The notes: generated by a model not told the origin, from the letters alone. 64,000 bases of DNA from Bombyx mori (GCF_030269925.1 NC_085133.1:5972001-6036000), one strand, 5' to 3'. Counted from the first letter of the stretch, positions 1 through 10,612 are shown. Program-made: numbers and translations.

Positions 1-1584
1 GAGGCTAATCGGGCGGTAGCTCGTCGGATGATTTTTTGGTTTACCGGGTTTATGTATGCCGATAACGTCCGCTTCTTTCCACACCGCGGGAAAGATACAG
101 TTCGCCATAGCGGCATTGAAAATAGATACCAACATCACGATGAGTTGGACGGGTAGAAGTTTAATAACGCGGTTGGATATACCGTCGGAACCGGGAGCCT
201 TGCGAGGACGTAGGTCTGTGATCAAGTCTTTAACTTCCATCGGGGTGACGGGTGGTAACGCATCCGAGGGTGGCAAGGAGGCTCTGCGTTCTACCTCACT
301 GTCTACTAATTCTACATGAACAGGGTCCACGGATTGAGTGCTGGGCGTGCACTGGGTTTGCAATGTATCGGCCAGCAGCTCTGCTTTTTCGTCATCATCG
401 AACGCCGCGAGTCGGCCTGAGGGGCCTACGAGGGGGGGCATAGTTACTACCGTATCCGATTTGAGAGTACGAGCTAAGCGGTAGTAAGACCTTTGAGAGG
501 GCGCGAGTCCTTCTAAGAAATCAGACCATCTGGCATCTCGGACTTCGGTGATGCGAGACTTTACGTCGCGTTGTAGGGCACGCATTCGAATACGATTTTC
601 CGCGGTAGGATACCTATCGTACGCACGGATCGAGGCGTTCTTAGCTCTAAGGAGTTCCCTAATATCGTCGGGCAATTTGAAGCGGTGAAGGAAGTCCTCC
701 GCTACAACTTGCTTCGATGACCTATCTAATGTCGAGGTGATGTGTGACGTTACGATGTCTATGGCTTCAGCGGTATCCTGAGGAGACGGGATAGAGTCCG
801 GACTAAACGGAAGCGATGGTGGATCAGATTCAGCCAGGCTGATGCCCAGCGTGTGCCAATCCACCACAGTCCTCGTGACGGGAACGGAATCGGGAGCGCG
901 ACCGAGCTTCATAACGACGGGACGGTGGTCTGAATCTAACTCTGAAACTACTTCGATCGAGTGTAAGCGCAGAGTTACGTTTTTTAATAACGCTATGTCG
1001 AGTATATCCGGGCGATGCGCGATATTTAGCGGGTAGTGAGTCGGGGTTAGCGGAGCGACGATATCGAAGGCGAGATCATCGACTAACGCGTCAAGCCGCC
1101 TGCCATTCGGGGTTGTGGTGTGTGAGTTCCACCTGATGTGTTTACAATTTAGGTCGCCCGCCAGAATGACAGAGCTCCCCATACCGAGCAGCGCCTCGAT
1201 ATCACTGCTTAGAACGATCTTATCCGGTGGAAGATAAACGGACGCGATAACGATCGGCGCGTGTCCCGTCAGTGAGATTCGGCACACTGATGCTTCGATA
1301 TTAGCGAGCGCGGGAGGATCGAGCGGGACGCAATGTAGGGCTCTTCTATAGTAAATGACGGTACCACCACCACGGGCAGAGAGCCTGTCGTTCCTGACCA
1401 TGTTATAGTTCGCGATTTTAGGGTCACGGCGCGCGGGCTTAAGTAGGGTCTCCTGCACTAAAAAGATATCAATTTGGTGGTCACGCAAAAAGTCAGAAAC
1501 CTGATCACGTTGATTTGCGAGACCGTAAGCGTTAAAAAATCCTATCGTTACGGATAGGGGCTTTATTCTACTTATATACGCCAT
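1..1584 (-). CDS. Jockey-clade non-LTR retrotransposon ORF2, 5' part (endonuclease and start of RT), cut by window edge
   Basis: This frame is open for 528 codons, from an ATG at 1584 down to base 1, where the window ends. It encodes the amino half of a LINE pol protein. An APE-type endonuclease that nicks the target fills the first ~225 residues: GFFNAYG with N18, LVQET with E45, AGDLNCKH with D144 and N146, and SDHRPV with D219 and H220. A linker follows. The reverse transcriptase begins around residue 460 (RPRKAPGSDGIS), and the last visible residues are YRPISL, an RT block 1 motif. The ATG lies three bases after the ORF1 stop, typical of Jockey-clade coupling of the two ORFs. I see no stop or frameshift, so this part is coding-competent. 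The catalytic RT box would lie outside the window. Confidence 0.88.
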   Translation of the reverse strand, partial: MAYISRIKPLSVTIGFFNAYGLANQRDQVSDFLRDHQIDIFLVQETLLKPARRDPKIANYNMVRNDRLSARGGGTVIYYRRALHCVPLDPPALANIEASVCRISLTGHAPIVIASVYLPPDKIVLSSDIEALLGMGSSVILAGDLNCKHIRWNSHTTTPNGRRLDALVDDLAFDIVAPLTPTHYPLNIAHRPDILDIALLKNVTLRLHSIEVVSELDSDHRPVVMKLGRAPDSVPVTRTVVDWHTLGISLAESDPPSLPFSPDSIPSPQDTAEAIDIVTSHITSTLDRSSKQVVAEDFLHRFKLPDDIRELLRAKNASIRAYDRYPTAENRIRMRALQRDVKSRITEVRDARWSDFLEGLAPSQRSYYRLARTLKSDTVVTMPPLVGPSGRLAAFDDDEKAELLADTLQTQCTPSTQSVDPVHVELVDSEVERRASLPPSDALPPVTPMEVKDLITDLRPRKAPGSDGISNRVIKLLPVQLIVMLVSIFNAAMANCIFPAVWKEADVIGIHKPGKPKNHPTSYRPISL

Positions 1585-1587
1585 TGA

Positions 1588-3261
1588 TTACCGGCGGAGT
1601 GAGGGGAGGACGTACGTATTTAATGACGCGTATACGTCGGCGTATTCCTGCACAACGGCGATAAAGTGTTGTGCAGTGGAGGCAGCGCGAATGGCGTCGC
1701 CCAAAGCGTTAACGCGCTCAAAGTTGATCGACTGAAAGAAGTCGATCGCTAAAGCGAGATTGTCGGACGCGGTCGGAGGGCAAGTCGCGGGAGAGGGACG
1801 AGTCGCGGGGGCGGGACGAATCGCGGAGGAGGGAGTTGTAGCCGTGTTCGTGTACGGCAGCGGTTTTGCCCAGGCCGAGACACTGGGCACCGCCGCCGGA
1901 ACGAACGCTGGCTTAGCCTGCGACGCAGAGGGTGCCGAGGCTTTGATGTTTGGGCCGGAAGCTCGGAGGCGGTTTTGGCGGGCGACGCGGCGATTTATTT
2001 TAGGGGCTCGGGGGCAACCACGGTAATTCGCGGGGTGACCCTGTGTTCGACACAGGACGCAGCTAGGCGGTTCCGTCGCGGTTTTTTGGTCGCGAGCGCA
2101 GAGGGCCGTGGCGTGATCGCCCAAACACTTAACACATCGGGGGCGCGCGTGACAGTTACGGGAAGAGTGCCCGTACAATTGACAGTTATGGCACTGGCTA
2201 GGAGTGCCTTTTTTATGGGGGGCTTCGACAGCGATACCAGAGAGCCTACAGACGGTCTGTGTGTTAAAGATTTTCTTACCCTCGGGGGTAGGCTGGAGAG
2301 CGACTAGAACCATATTATATGGCTCCCTACCGCGACCGGTGTGCATACGGTGCACAGAATTCACTGGTAGGCCTTGTTCTAACAGGTCGGCTTTTACGAG
2401 CTCTACATCTAACTCTTTAGGGATTCCGCGTATTACAACGCGGAGTTCGCGCTCCTCCTGGAGCGTATACGTATGGAAACTTATACGCTCCTTACGGAGG
2501 TAAGAAGAGAGGGCCCTATGGTCGTCGGGTGTTTGAACCTTAATTTGAATGCCGTTCGCGAGGTTACGGGCATTCGTGAAATTTATATTTTTGGCCTTAA
2601 GGGCCAGGCAAACTCGATCCCAAGCTGCCTTCTCCTGAAGGATAACCGGGGGAGGGGTCTGGGTTTTATTTTGTGCCACCGGACGCGGCGACGGAGTGGC
2701 ACGGGCTGGGGGCGCAACGGGAGTCTGAGGGCGGGGGCGCGACGCGTTCACGGCTTTGCTAATTTTAGCGGCCGCGGGAGCTCGAGACTCCGCGGCACGC
2801 TTCTTACCCTTCTGTACCAGGGTGAATCCATCCGTCGATGAGGCGGGGGCGAGGTCGACCTCCATGTCCGAGTCAGAGTCGGAGCACGAGGAGGCGGGTG
2901 CAGGCGACCTACGAGCAAGTGTAGGTGTTTTAGAGGGCGCGACGGAGGCCGCGGATGATCGCTCAGCTGAAACGATGGTCACGGCGGACGACGCAGCAGC
3001 TTTTCTCGCCAGTATAGGCGACACGGGAGCGGCAGGCACGACAGAGGCTGCGGTGCTCAATGCAGAAGCTCTGCACGCAGGTACAGGCGACGCAGGAGCA
3101 GCGAGCGCGGCGGAGTCCTCGAGAGGGCTCGCAGTGTGATTGGCCTTGAAGGCCAAAAACTCCGAGGCGAGCTGTGGGTGGCGAAGTCGGAGGAATTCCG
3201 CGAATACAGCGTCCATGATCGCTGAGTACCCAGGTGGGGCGGCCCCGGGTCTTGAAAACAC
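1588..3261 (-). CDS. Jockey-clade retrotransposon ORF1, gag-like nucleic-acid-binding protein
   Basis: This is an intact 557-codon ORF. The first ~200 residues are Ala/Pro/Ser-rich and low complexity, with an acidic SDSDSDMEVD patch. A middle domain (about residues 215-345, from WDRVCLALKAKNI) resembles the region before the zinc knuckles in Jockey ORF1 proteins. Three CCHC-type zinc knuckles follow: CHNCQLYGHSSRNC (CX2CX4HX4C), CVKCLGDHATALC (CX2CX3HX4C) and CVLCRTQGHPANYRGC (CX2CX4HX6C). A second Ala/Pro-rich stretch and a short helical C-terminus end the protein. Such proteins package element RNA into RNPs. ORF2 starts 3 bases after the stop. The high GC of this block stands out from the AT-rich surroundings. 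The ATG chosen opens the frame just before the Ala/Pro-rich region. Confidence 0.88.
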   Translation of the reverse strand: MFSRPGAAPPGYSAIMDAVFAEFLRLRHPQLASEFLAFKANHTASPLEDSAALAAPASPVPACRASALSTAASVVPAAPVSPILARKAAASSAVTIVSAERSSAASVAPSKTPTLARRSPAPASSCSDSDSDMEVDLAPASSTDGFTLVQKGKKRAAESRAPAAAKISKAVNASRPRPQTPVAPPARATPSPRPVAQNKTQTPPPVILQEKAAWDRVCLALKAKNINFTNARNLANGIQIKVQTPDDHRALSSYLRKERISFHTYTLQEERELRVVIRGIPKELDVELVKADLLEQGLPVNSVHRMHTGRGREPYNMVLVALQPTPEGKKIFNTQTVCRLSGIAVEAPHKKGTPSQCHNCQLYGHSSRNCHARPRCVKCLGDHATALCARDQKTATEPPSCVLCRTQGHPANYRGCPRAPKINRRVARQNRLRASGPNIKASAPSASQAKPAFVPAAVPSVSAWAKPLPYTNTATTPSSAIRPAPATRPSPATCPPTASDNLALAIDFFQSINFERVNALGDAIRAASTAQHFIAVVQEYADVYASLNTYVLPSLRR

Positions 3262-3592
3262 TCGCCTTGCGGCGAGGCCCCAACTTCTCGGACCTGAGCG
3301 GTTCTATTGAACACAGGTGGCAATGCGGCGCGATTACTACAGGACAAAGAAAAAGCACAACAAAACAGAAATTACGAAAAGAAATAAAACAAATAAATAC
3401 TTGCAGGAAACCACTTTGTCGGCAGATGTACCACGAACACAGAAACAACAAAAGGAAACAAAACAAATAAAAACTTCCAGAAAGAGCACTTAGTCGGCAG
3501 ATGTACCACAAACACAGGCCGCGCGAACAATGGCCGGGCTAACAAAAGCCGGGCGAACAAAGACCGGGCGATCGAGTGGACGATGAGCACGT
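3262..3592 (-). promoter_or_regulatory. Jockey-type 5' UTR and likely internal promoter with tandem repeats
   Basis: This is the untranslated leader upstream of ORF1. It holds two imperfect ~68 bp tandem units (about 3375-3440 and 3443-3510), each carrying a TGTGTTTGTGGTACATCTGCC-like core. Outside them are three to four short CCCGGC(T)TTTGTT-type repeats (about 3515-3570). Jockey-clade elements are transcribed from internal promoters in this position. The exact 5' terminus is inferred to lie near 3590, where GC content falls and an unrelated LINE fragment begins. Confidence 0.6.
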
Positions 3593-3619
3593 CCGCACGT
3601 GACGGGTGCCTCTATCGGA

Positions 3620-3969
3620 ATGAAAAATCTTACGTCTTCCAAAAACATAATATTTTAACTGTACCATCCATATATTATTATATACAAGAATGTTGTTTGT
3701 TTGTTAAAAAGCACCCACAATTATATAAATCGTGTGGCGAGTACTGTCAATTTAATACAAGATACCCTACTAAACTAATGTTACCAAGTATAAATACTCG
3801 TTACTACCATACAAACTGTTATCCTATGACTATCAGAATATTTAATAAGATACCAAACAGCATAAGAGATCTTCCACTAAATCAATTTAAAAGAAAATTA
3901 TATTTATGGCTAATAGACAAGGCTTATTATAGTGTGCAAGAATTTTTAAATGATAAGTGTTGTACATAA
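3620..3969 (+). pseudogene. C-terminal fragment of a different LINE reverse transcriptase
   Basis: The frame ending at 3969 contains FQKHNILTVPSIYYYIQ, then RYPTKLMLPSINTRYYH and MTIRIFNKIPNSIRDL. This is the post-RT C-terminal pattern seen in Jockey/CR1-group LINE proteins. The ATG at 3583 lies in the neighbouring Jockey 5' end, so the first ~12 codons are a chance fusion. An AATAAA-like 3' UTR follows and ends in a (TTTC)n-like tail near 4132-4156. It is 5'-truncated and not functional. Confidence 0.6.
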
Positions 3970-4158
3970 TAAAATATTAGAATAAGAAGTGATAGAATGT
4001 AAAAATAGATAGATTTAGTAAATTTTGTGTTATAATTAATATAAAAATAAATTAAATTTTCGCATGCCTAAACAGGCGAAATATATGAAACTATGTCCTA
4101 TATCTTGTAAACTATATTTCTGGCGAATAAAGATTTTCTTTCTTTCCTTCTTTCTTAC
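3970..4158 (+). repeat. 3' UTR and simple-repeat tail of the LINE fragment
   Basis: An AT-rich 3' region ends with GGCGAATAAAGATTTTC followed by TTTCTTTCCTTC-type repeats. This is consistent with a LINE that ends in a microsatellite rather than poly(A). Confidence 0.4.
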
Positions 4159-4880
4159 GGACGTTGGGGTACCCCTCCGCATCGTCCCATAAAGAACTTC
4201 GTTCCAAAAGGTAATAGACATAAAAATATAGAGAATAGAGAATAGATATAAAAAAATAGGAAAAAAATTGGAGTCAGACTACTGAAGGTATTTTGTTTCA
4301 CGTTCAAAAACATCACACTTTACGATCCAATTTCACAGTTTTCATTTTCAACACACACACACACAAACACACACACACTCACACAATATATTGTGACGTA
4401 ACACTGTGGCGCATAAAGAGGAAACTCAACGAATTTGCATAGCGTAAACAAACTCGGCACGTAGTTGCAAAGCGATATCAATGTTTTAATGCACGTCTCT
4501 GCGGTTTTTGGTGCGACATCTGTTCCGAATGCGAGTTTAAATTTAAATCGGACAAATAATGTTTTAAAACAACAAAAGTAAACACGCTGAAATAGTGAGT
4601 GTTTGTAAAAATTGATATAGTATTTAGTGAAAGGGATACGATTATCGTAATGTTAACCTTGATAGCTTTACTTTCTTTTTTTTTTTAATAAGGGTTTTCT
4701 CAATTTCGAGACGTCCCCTCAAAGTTTACGCAAAAATTTTAAACGCGACGCTTTATACTTACATCTACCAACCTTGATACTTGTTCTTATACATACTCAA
4801 GTTAATCGAACGTCTTGAAATTGGTGAATATTACTTCTTATTTTTTGGTATGGAAGAATTACTGATAGCCTGAAGAAATT
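4159..4880. other. AT-rich spacer with a CA microsatellite
   Basis: I see no coding signal. A (CA)n run with a few interruptions lies at about 4339-4386. Confidence 0.6.
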
Positions 4881-4884
4881 TCAA

Positions 4885-5050
4885 ATTTCGTGAGGACGGA
4901 GCACATGCTCCGTCAGGAGAAATAGCATTCTTAACAGCTGATCGAGCCCCTCCGAAGAAGCTAGAGCGCAGCTGCTTCGCGATTGGGTCTACTACCGGAT
5001 CGGAATCGCGACCGCTGAGAAGATACGGCAGAATTATATCACAACACCGT
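4885..5050 (-). repeat. Retroposon 3' UTR relic
   Basis: The stretch contains GCTGCTTCGCGA, then CTACTACCGGATCGGAATCG and CTGAGAAGATACGGC. These match, with decay, the copies at 34443-34690 and 31602-31770 and the Jockey-like 3' UTRs near 13700, 27000 and 45700. The 75-codon open frame on this strand is incidental. Confidence 0.5.
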
Positions 5051-5125
5051 AGGTTCAACCGGCCTGCCTATTTCTACCGTGAGGCAGTCCCAACATTTCG
5101 ATTCGAATGATTGGGATAGCTTTTA

Positions 5126-5563
5126 TCTATATATTGATAGGTGAAGCAAAAACTTTGTACCCCTTTTTACGAAAATTGCGCGGACGGAGGAAGGAATATG
5201 AAATTTCTCAAACTTATTGTGAATATAGAGAAGGAGTGCAGAATATTCATATTTTTTTAAAATTATGCATAAAAAATTCATTAAATCGGCAAAAAACATT
5301 ACACACACTACCATGTATTTGACACACACACGCATGCATACTATTTGTTTATTGTCAAACTTTTCTTATTGCTTAAAGTCTGTTGTCAAATTGAGAATAG
5401 ATTAAATATTGTTTGTCTTTAACATTTTTGTCTAAAGTGTAGTCTTGGCGAGATCTGTGATTAAAGAATTATAATAGTATTTGACAATAGAACCATATTA
5501 GTGTACAAACTTATAATTTCAATTAATTATAGTCGAATTTCGACTACCGGGGGACCACTATAG
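5126..5563 (+). mobile_element. Nonautonomous Helitron, family A copy 1
   Basis: It starts after an A with TCTATATATTGATAGGTGAAG. It ends shortly after a short palindrome (TAGTCGAATTTCGACTA), at a decayed CTAG (reads CACTATAG). Four other copies in the window share the same ~420 bp body. Confidence 0.7.
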
Positions 5564-5687
5564 AATACATTTGTACATAGATCATGTTTCAAAATGATTT
5601 CCTTCGAATTACGTTGTTTGTGAGGTCCAGTGTGGGTTTAAATCTAGTGGGCTTCGATGCCCGTTTGTGCAAACAAAATAAAACTAT

Positions 5688-5782
5688 TATTATTATTATA
5701 GTGTATTAAACACTGCCACGCCTGGGAAGACGGCAGGACACACTCCGGCGAGGTGGGCAACAATCGGCCGGAGCGTTAGGGA
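5688..5782 (-). repeat. 3' UTR and TAA-rich end of the R4/Dong-like element
   Basis: This GC-rich untranslated tail of the pol fragment ends in a TAATAATAATAA tract (5688-5700 on the plus strand). The same trinucleotide borders the other end of the element. Confidence 0.5.
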
Positions 5783-6505
5783 CTATTGGGAGAGAAACCG
5801 GCGAACTATACGGGCATTGTCGAGCAAGACTGCTTTTTGCATTTGGGCCACCACCGACTTTTTGTTGAGACCAAGCCTCTCGAGATGTTTTGAGAGGCTT
5901 TTAGGGACCAAACCATTCACCGACACAACTACCGGGATTATTTCTGTAGATACCACCCTCCACATGTCGGTCACCTCGTGCGCCAGGTCCAAATATTTGG
6001 TCTTTTTATCTGCCTCGGCCCGCACGAGGTTCTCGTCGTAGGGGATGGTGATATCCACCAGAAATACCCGAGACTCCGTCTGGTCCATCAACACGATATC
6101 AGGCTTATTCGCAAGAATAGTCCTGTCCGTAATGATAGGCCGGTCCCAGTAGAGCTTGGCACGGTCGTTTTCGAGTACAGCGTCCGGCTGGTACTTATAA
6201 TACGGTAGCCTCTGTTCGATGAGGTCATACTTAAGGGCGAGCTCTTGGTGGAGGATTCTGGCTGCTTGGTTATGTCTGTGCAAGTACTCAGTGTTAGCAA
6301 GCATAGAACAACCAGAGGTGACATGTCTGAGGGATTCACCCGGTCGGCGGCATAATCGACAGATGTCAGCTGTCCCATCCCTCAGAATGTGCTTCCTATA
6401 GTTGTTCGTCCTGATAACCTGATCCTGTATTGCACAGACAAAACCCTCGGTTTCCCCAAAGAGGTCACCGAATCGCAGCCAGTGCAGGGAGGCTTCTTTG
6501 TCCAC
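5783..6505 (-). pseudogene. R4/Dong-like (R2-group) retrotransposon pol C-terminus with restriction-like endonuclease
   Basis: A 240-codon frame, 5'-truncated before the RT palm, carries the C-terminal half of a site-specific LINE protein. A CCHC finger (CX2CX8HX4C; C49, C52, H61, C66) is followed by a restriction-like nuclease core, KPD at 134-136 and LVDITIP with D151. That order is diagnostic of R2/R4/NeSL-group elements rather than APE-type LINEs. Plus-strand TTATTA repeats flank both sides (5688-5700 and about 6528-6548). This resembles Dong (R4 clade), known from Bombyx to insert into TAA repeats. The preserved region has no stops, so the copy may be young even though it lacks its RT domain. 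R2 itself is less likely because no rDNA context is visible. Confidence 0.65.
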
Positions 6506-6525
6506 GTGGGGCTCATGCAGTGCCT

Positions 6526-6550
6526 GAATTATTATTATTATTATTATGTA
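6526..6550. repeat. (TTA)n microsatellite at the 5' junction of the R4/Dong-like element
   Basis: About seven TTA units lie immediately beyond the truncated 5' end of the pol fragment. Confidence 0.8.
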
Positions 6551-6553
6551 TTA

Positions 6554-6844
6554 TCTATATATATAAAAAATGAATTGCGGTTGGTTAGTCTCGCTAAAAC
6601 TCGAGAACGGCTGGACCGATTTGGCTAATTTTGGTCTTGAATTATTTGTGGAAGTTCAGAGAAGGTTTAAATGGTAGATAAATACGAAAATGCTCGGAAT
6701 TAAATAAAAATAACAATTTGGTTTTTCCTTTGATGTGTTCCCCCGTCGGACGGATTCCTTTTGTTTGTGTTAATTTATTTTATACAAAAGTTTAGGTCTT
6801 TTATTTATCGATTGAGGTACTATGAAGTCTACCGGGTCAGCTAG
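6554..6844 (+). mobile_element. Nonautonomous Helitron, family C copy 1
   Basis: It is preceded by A and starts TCTATATATATAAAAAATG. It ends CGGGTCAGCTAG followed by T, so it sits in an A|T target with no duplication. The motif CGGCTGGACCGATTT lies about 50 bp from the 5' end. It is about 291 bp long, and two more copies are in the window. Confidence 0.8.
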
Positions 6845-7045
6845 TGTCTAATAAATTGTTATATTTTTGTTGACTCAGTACGAAAATAAAAATAAAGCTA
6901 CAAGAAATACAAAATAAAATCGCTAAAGACGTAAAACATACGTAAACCTGGAACTGAGCATGAGACAGCATTAGCTGGTTTTCTTTTACATGTCATTAAC
7001 TTTATGACAAGTACGGACTTGGGGAAAGTAACCTTGTAACATGTA

Positions 7046-7724
7046 GGTCAGAGGTACTCAAATTTGTGACGTAAATGTGTGTCCCACTTTCAAAGTAATT
7101 TCATCCTACGAAGTATCAAAGAAGAGCTAGATCATGTAAAAACTAACCAAAGGAAGTTTACTAATACCAACTAAGTTTACTATGCTATAGTTCACATTAC
7201 ATTTTACACTATTTTACTGAACTATATTATTCCAGTAGTTAATAACTCTAATTACTATACATCTGAGTCCACGCTTGACTTCCGACAGTATCCTCTTTCA
7301 TATCGGTATTGTGCGTTTGGATGACTTAGTCAGATGACGTAGTTAGGAAACAATCCTATGTATATTTTTTGGAATACATAACATATGAGAAAATCGTAGA
7401 TCGGAGACCTAAGTGTCAAAAGTTTCTCGTTTTATGAAATTCTATGTGAAGAAGAGTGAAGAAGAAGGCTTGTGTAAACAGCAAGATGTCTTTCAGACAA
7501 GTTGCAAGTCAGGAGTCATTGCTAACAAATCTCCAAGCGCAAGCATATCTGAAGATATTTCTTTACTTCACATTTTTAAATTTATATACACAATAAAAAG
7601 GGATGAACATCAAAACTGGGATAAGGGTGTTGGTTACGTCTGTTAATGAGTAAGTTTGTTACCAGTGCTGTTGCAGTGTGTTTTGCGTCACCCTTAAAAG
7701 TGTGCAAATGTTTGAGAATCACCG
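7046..7724 (+). mobile_element. Possible hAT transposon remnant
   Basis: The ends are imperfect inverted repeats: GTCAGAGGTACTCAAATTTG at the left and, inverted, GACGGTGATTCTCAAAC at the right. This is the style of hAT/ZBED-like elements. A 77-codon frame at 7413-7646 begins SRFMKFYVKKSEEEGL and continues IANKSPSASISEDISLL. It loosely resembles the N-terminal region of hAT transposases. Assignment is tentative. Confidence 0.35.
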
Positions 7725-8140
7725 TCCTTCTTAGCCAACATCATAATAAAAGACGTCTTATTTACAAACTTTGATACTAAACAAGTAGGCTGAACGAAAG
7801 CCTAGTAATAAACTGGGTATTAAGTAATGTAACTAACATGTCAGTACGAGAATTACAAATGGAATTCGGCTATAATCTTGCTGGTGACTGTTTTATCTAA
7901 AGACTATGTTGGTTTTTAGGTGCGATTCTGTTTTTTTTATTGCCTTTGACGGGAGACGAGTTAGCAAATCATTTTTTGGTAATTACAGCCGCGCCTTTAC
8001 TGTATTAAAAATGTTAGTGAATAGGTATGCATTGAATTTTGGCTTGATTTTTAATGTATTATTGTAGATGTAGCTATCTAGGATTTGCTCTTCTTCCTTC
8101 CCTCGATGCCGTCGCACGGTTTGCACGCTGTACTGTTATT
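7725..8140. other. Unassigned AT-rich spacer
   Basis: I see no reading frame, repeat or RNA gene that I can support. Confidence 0.6.
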
Positions 8141-8390
8141 GCTGGTGGTAGGACCTCTTGAGAGTCTGCGCTGGTAGGTACCACCACCCTGCCTATTTCT
8201 GCCGTGAAGCAGTAATGCGTTTCGGTTTGAAGGGTGGGGCAGCCGTTGTAACTATACTTGAGACCTTAGAACTTACATTTCAAGGTGGGTGACACATTTA
8301 CGTTGTAGATGTCTATGGGCTCCAGTAACCACTTAACACCAGGTGGGCTGTGAGCTCGTCCATCGTATCTAAGCAATAAATAAAAAAAAG
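8141..8390 (+). repeat. Bm1 SINE, 5'-truncated
   Basis: It begins in the body at GGTGGTAGGACCTCTTG and runs through ATGTCTATGGGCTCCAGTAA to CTAAGCAATAAATAAAAAAA. It lacks the tRNA-like head. Confidence 0.9.
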
Positions 8391-9170
8391 TTCCTTTATA
8401 ATAATATATCTTTGGTATTATTGTACTGTCTGTCCGCCTGATTACTTTCAATATACTGCTGGATGTTTACTGCTGGTTTGTTTTGAATCCCACGCAAGTT
8501 CTACCTGCGTGACTGACACGAACCAGAGGCCCGCATGTCATTCATCTGCTCTAATATACTGTACTTTATTTATTTGTTATTAAATATGTAGTAGTGTATA
8601 AACAAATCTGTACGAATTACAATGAAAAAATCATACGGCTGTCTAAAAAATTTCGTAACAGTCAATCACTTTGCGAAGTGTCCAACTGTCAGAAGTGTTG
8701 TATAAGTTGATCCTCTCGTGAATTTGGTTCAATTTAACGAATGACCTCGATTCTTTTCGGCTTTGTAATCGAGAGCGATCTAGATTGGACATCTCGGTAC
8801 GTATACACAAAAGTGAATATTTGTGGCTCAATTTTTTTGTTCATATTGAAACTTTCAGTTCTATTGTTGGCAATTCAATGTAGTTTTCCGGAAATTACTA
8901 TATATAGCGAATACGTGGTCGGGTTCTCTCAGTTAATTATGAATCTCATTTACGAACCATACTATTCAAATATACTTATTGACCTGTAAAATAGGACTCC
9001 AAAATAGATTGTATTTTACAAACTTGTGACATTTCAAATTATTTCCGTTTGTTTTTCTTCGGGAAGCTCGCATCCGCTCTGGAGTTTAGCGATTATTAGC
9101 AACTATTAACTAGGGTATTGAAAGGAAGCAACCGTTTTATCTATCTATTTCTGCTGCGACTCAGGTTACG
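8391..9170. other. Unassigned spacer
   Basis: It is AT-rich with short open frames only, and none has recognisable motifs. Confidence 0.6.
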
Positions 9171-9321
9171 GTTTTTTTTTATTATTGTTAGATGAGTGGA
9201 CGATCTCACAGCCCACCTGGTGTTCAGTAGTTACTGGAGCCCATACACATCTACGACGTAAATGCGCCACCCACCTTGAGATATAAGTTGAAAGGTCTCA
9301 GTATAGTTACAACGGCTATTG
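9171..9321 (-). repeat. Bm1 SINE 3' fragment
   Basis: The reverse complement carries the CCCACCTTGAGATATAAGTT to poly(A) part of Bm1. It begins on the plus strand with a T-run and ATTATTGTTAGATGAGTGG. Confidence 0.8.
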
Positions 9322-9339
9322 ATACACACTGGATTACTA

Positions 9340-9664
9340 CTCTCATCTCGGGTTTAGGGATCTCAATTAGCAGCTACTTCCAAACCCACAGAAGAGAATT
9401 GATCGTATTGACATCGAGTCGTGTCGTCGCGAATTGTTTGATATCGTTCTCCTTGTTCTGTATGGTATGTTTCATGGAGATTGCTCCGAGAAATTGATTA
9501 ACATAACGCCGTCATCTTTTTATCATCAAAAATGTGCTATCGGAGTAGAGTTCTTCCGTGTACGTAGAGCCACTGCGCTCATTCAAAGTACGTTTCTAAA
9601 GATATGTTATTGTCTCGTTCTATGGGACTTTGGAATGACTATCAACCATATAACTATAGTAATA
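9340..9664 (+). pseudogene. Decayed C-terminus of a CR1/Rex1-like LINE
   Basis: In shifting frames one can read LVLYGMFHGDCSEKL, ITPSSFYHQK, RRATALIQSTFLK and a final LW motif. These parallel ILYRMFHGECSEELFEMI ... STVRFQRSF at the C-terminus of the intact LINE at 17316-20543, but they are much diverged. This is a relic of a related family. Confidence 0.6.
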
Positions 9665-9904
9665 TATAAATATACAGTGTTTTTTACGAATGTTCCGTTA
9701 TAGCTACTGAACCATACATCCGATTGACTTCAAACGTGGTATCCATGTAGAAAATACATATAATTAATGGATAGGCTAATATTTATATGAGTGTTGGACT
9801 CCCTACACCAGTTGCGGAGACGTTAATGATGTGAATCTTTGTGGGGGTGAGAAATAATAATGTTAATTTTAAATGCCCAGCGAAGCGGACGGGTACAGTT
9901 TGTC
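9665..9904 (+). mobile_element. Helitron-like relic, 3' end decayed
   Basis: The sequence AATGCCCAGCGAAGCGGACG followed by GGTACAG has the form of a Helitron 3' hairpin (CCCAGCG...CGGACGGG). The expected CTAG is changed to TTTG. Identification of the body is weak. Confidence 0.4.
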
Positions 9905-10612
9905 TTCGATAGTTTTGGAGCATTATGCTATGTCTTCTTCATATTTAAACGGAGTTCGATGAGAGCTTACCGTGGTCAACGTTTACGGTTAACTAGGAGA
10001 TGGGCCTTATGATCGACTACTATCCAAGACAAAATAGAGAGACACGAAGAAATTCGTGAATCACGGGTTATAAAAAGCATTTATAAATAAGTAATCTCTC
10101 ATCCTCCTTAAAGTGTCCGTTAACGACTAACTTAGCTATTTTCGTCTACATGAATAGCTACCGAAGCCAAATTTTCTTTTGAAAACTATTGTAGGGCGCA
10201 CAGCTCAACAGAGACGCCATTCTTACTTCTGTTGTGAGATCTCTTCCAAACGCTCACGGGGGACATATGTAAGATGTTTTAAAATTTAATATCCCTGTAA
10301 CGTATTTCCCTTGTGGTGTGAGCTTTTCTCAAGCGGTCAGTAGAAGACAGCTTTAGGTAACGTGTAGTCATCCAAACGTATGATGTCCATGGACCAGAGT
10401 GATTACCTATATAGTGTGTACATACATTCGTGAATGTGAATCGAGTGACTTGACCGATGGATAGAGGCTCATCGAAGACAAATAATGCACATCAAGCTTG
10501 CGATGTACATAACTGTATGAGATTGGCAAATATCGCTTTGTAAGGGTTAAATAATAAACAGTATTTAGAAAAAATAAAGTATATTGAAAAACTTAGATAA
10601 AAAATAAAAAGT
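9905..10612. other. 3' flank of beta-tubulin A
   Basis: It is AT-rich and holds the 3' UTR of the tubulin gene next to 10613. I see no canonical AATAAA on the minus strand within the first 150 bases. No other gene is visible. Confidence 0.6.

Noticed and set aside
3583..3969. A complete 128-residue protein starting at 3583
   Set aside because: The first codons belong to the Jockey 5' end. The remainder is a truncated LINE C-terminus.
4831..5058. 75-codon minus-strand frame as a small gene
   Set aside because: It overlaps a retroposon 3' UTR relic seen at other sites.
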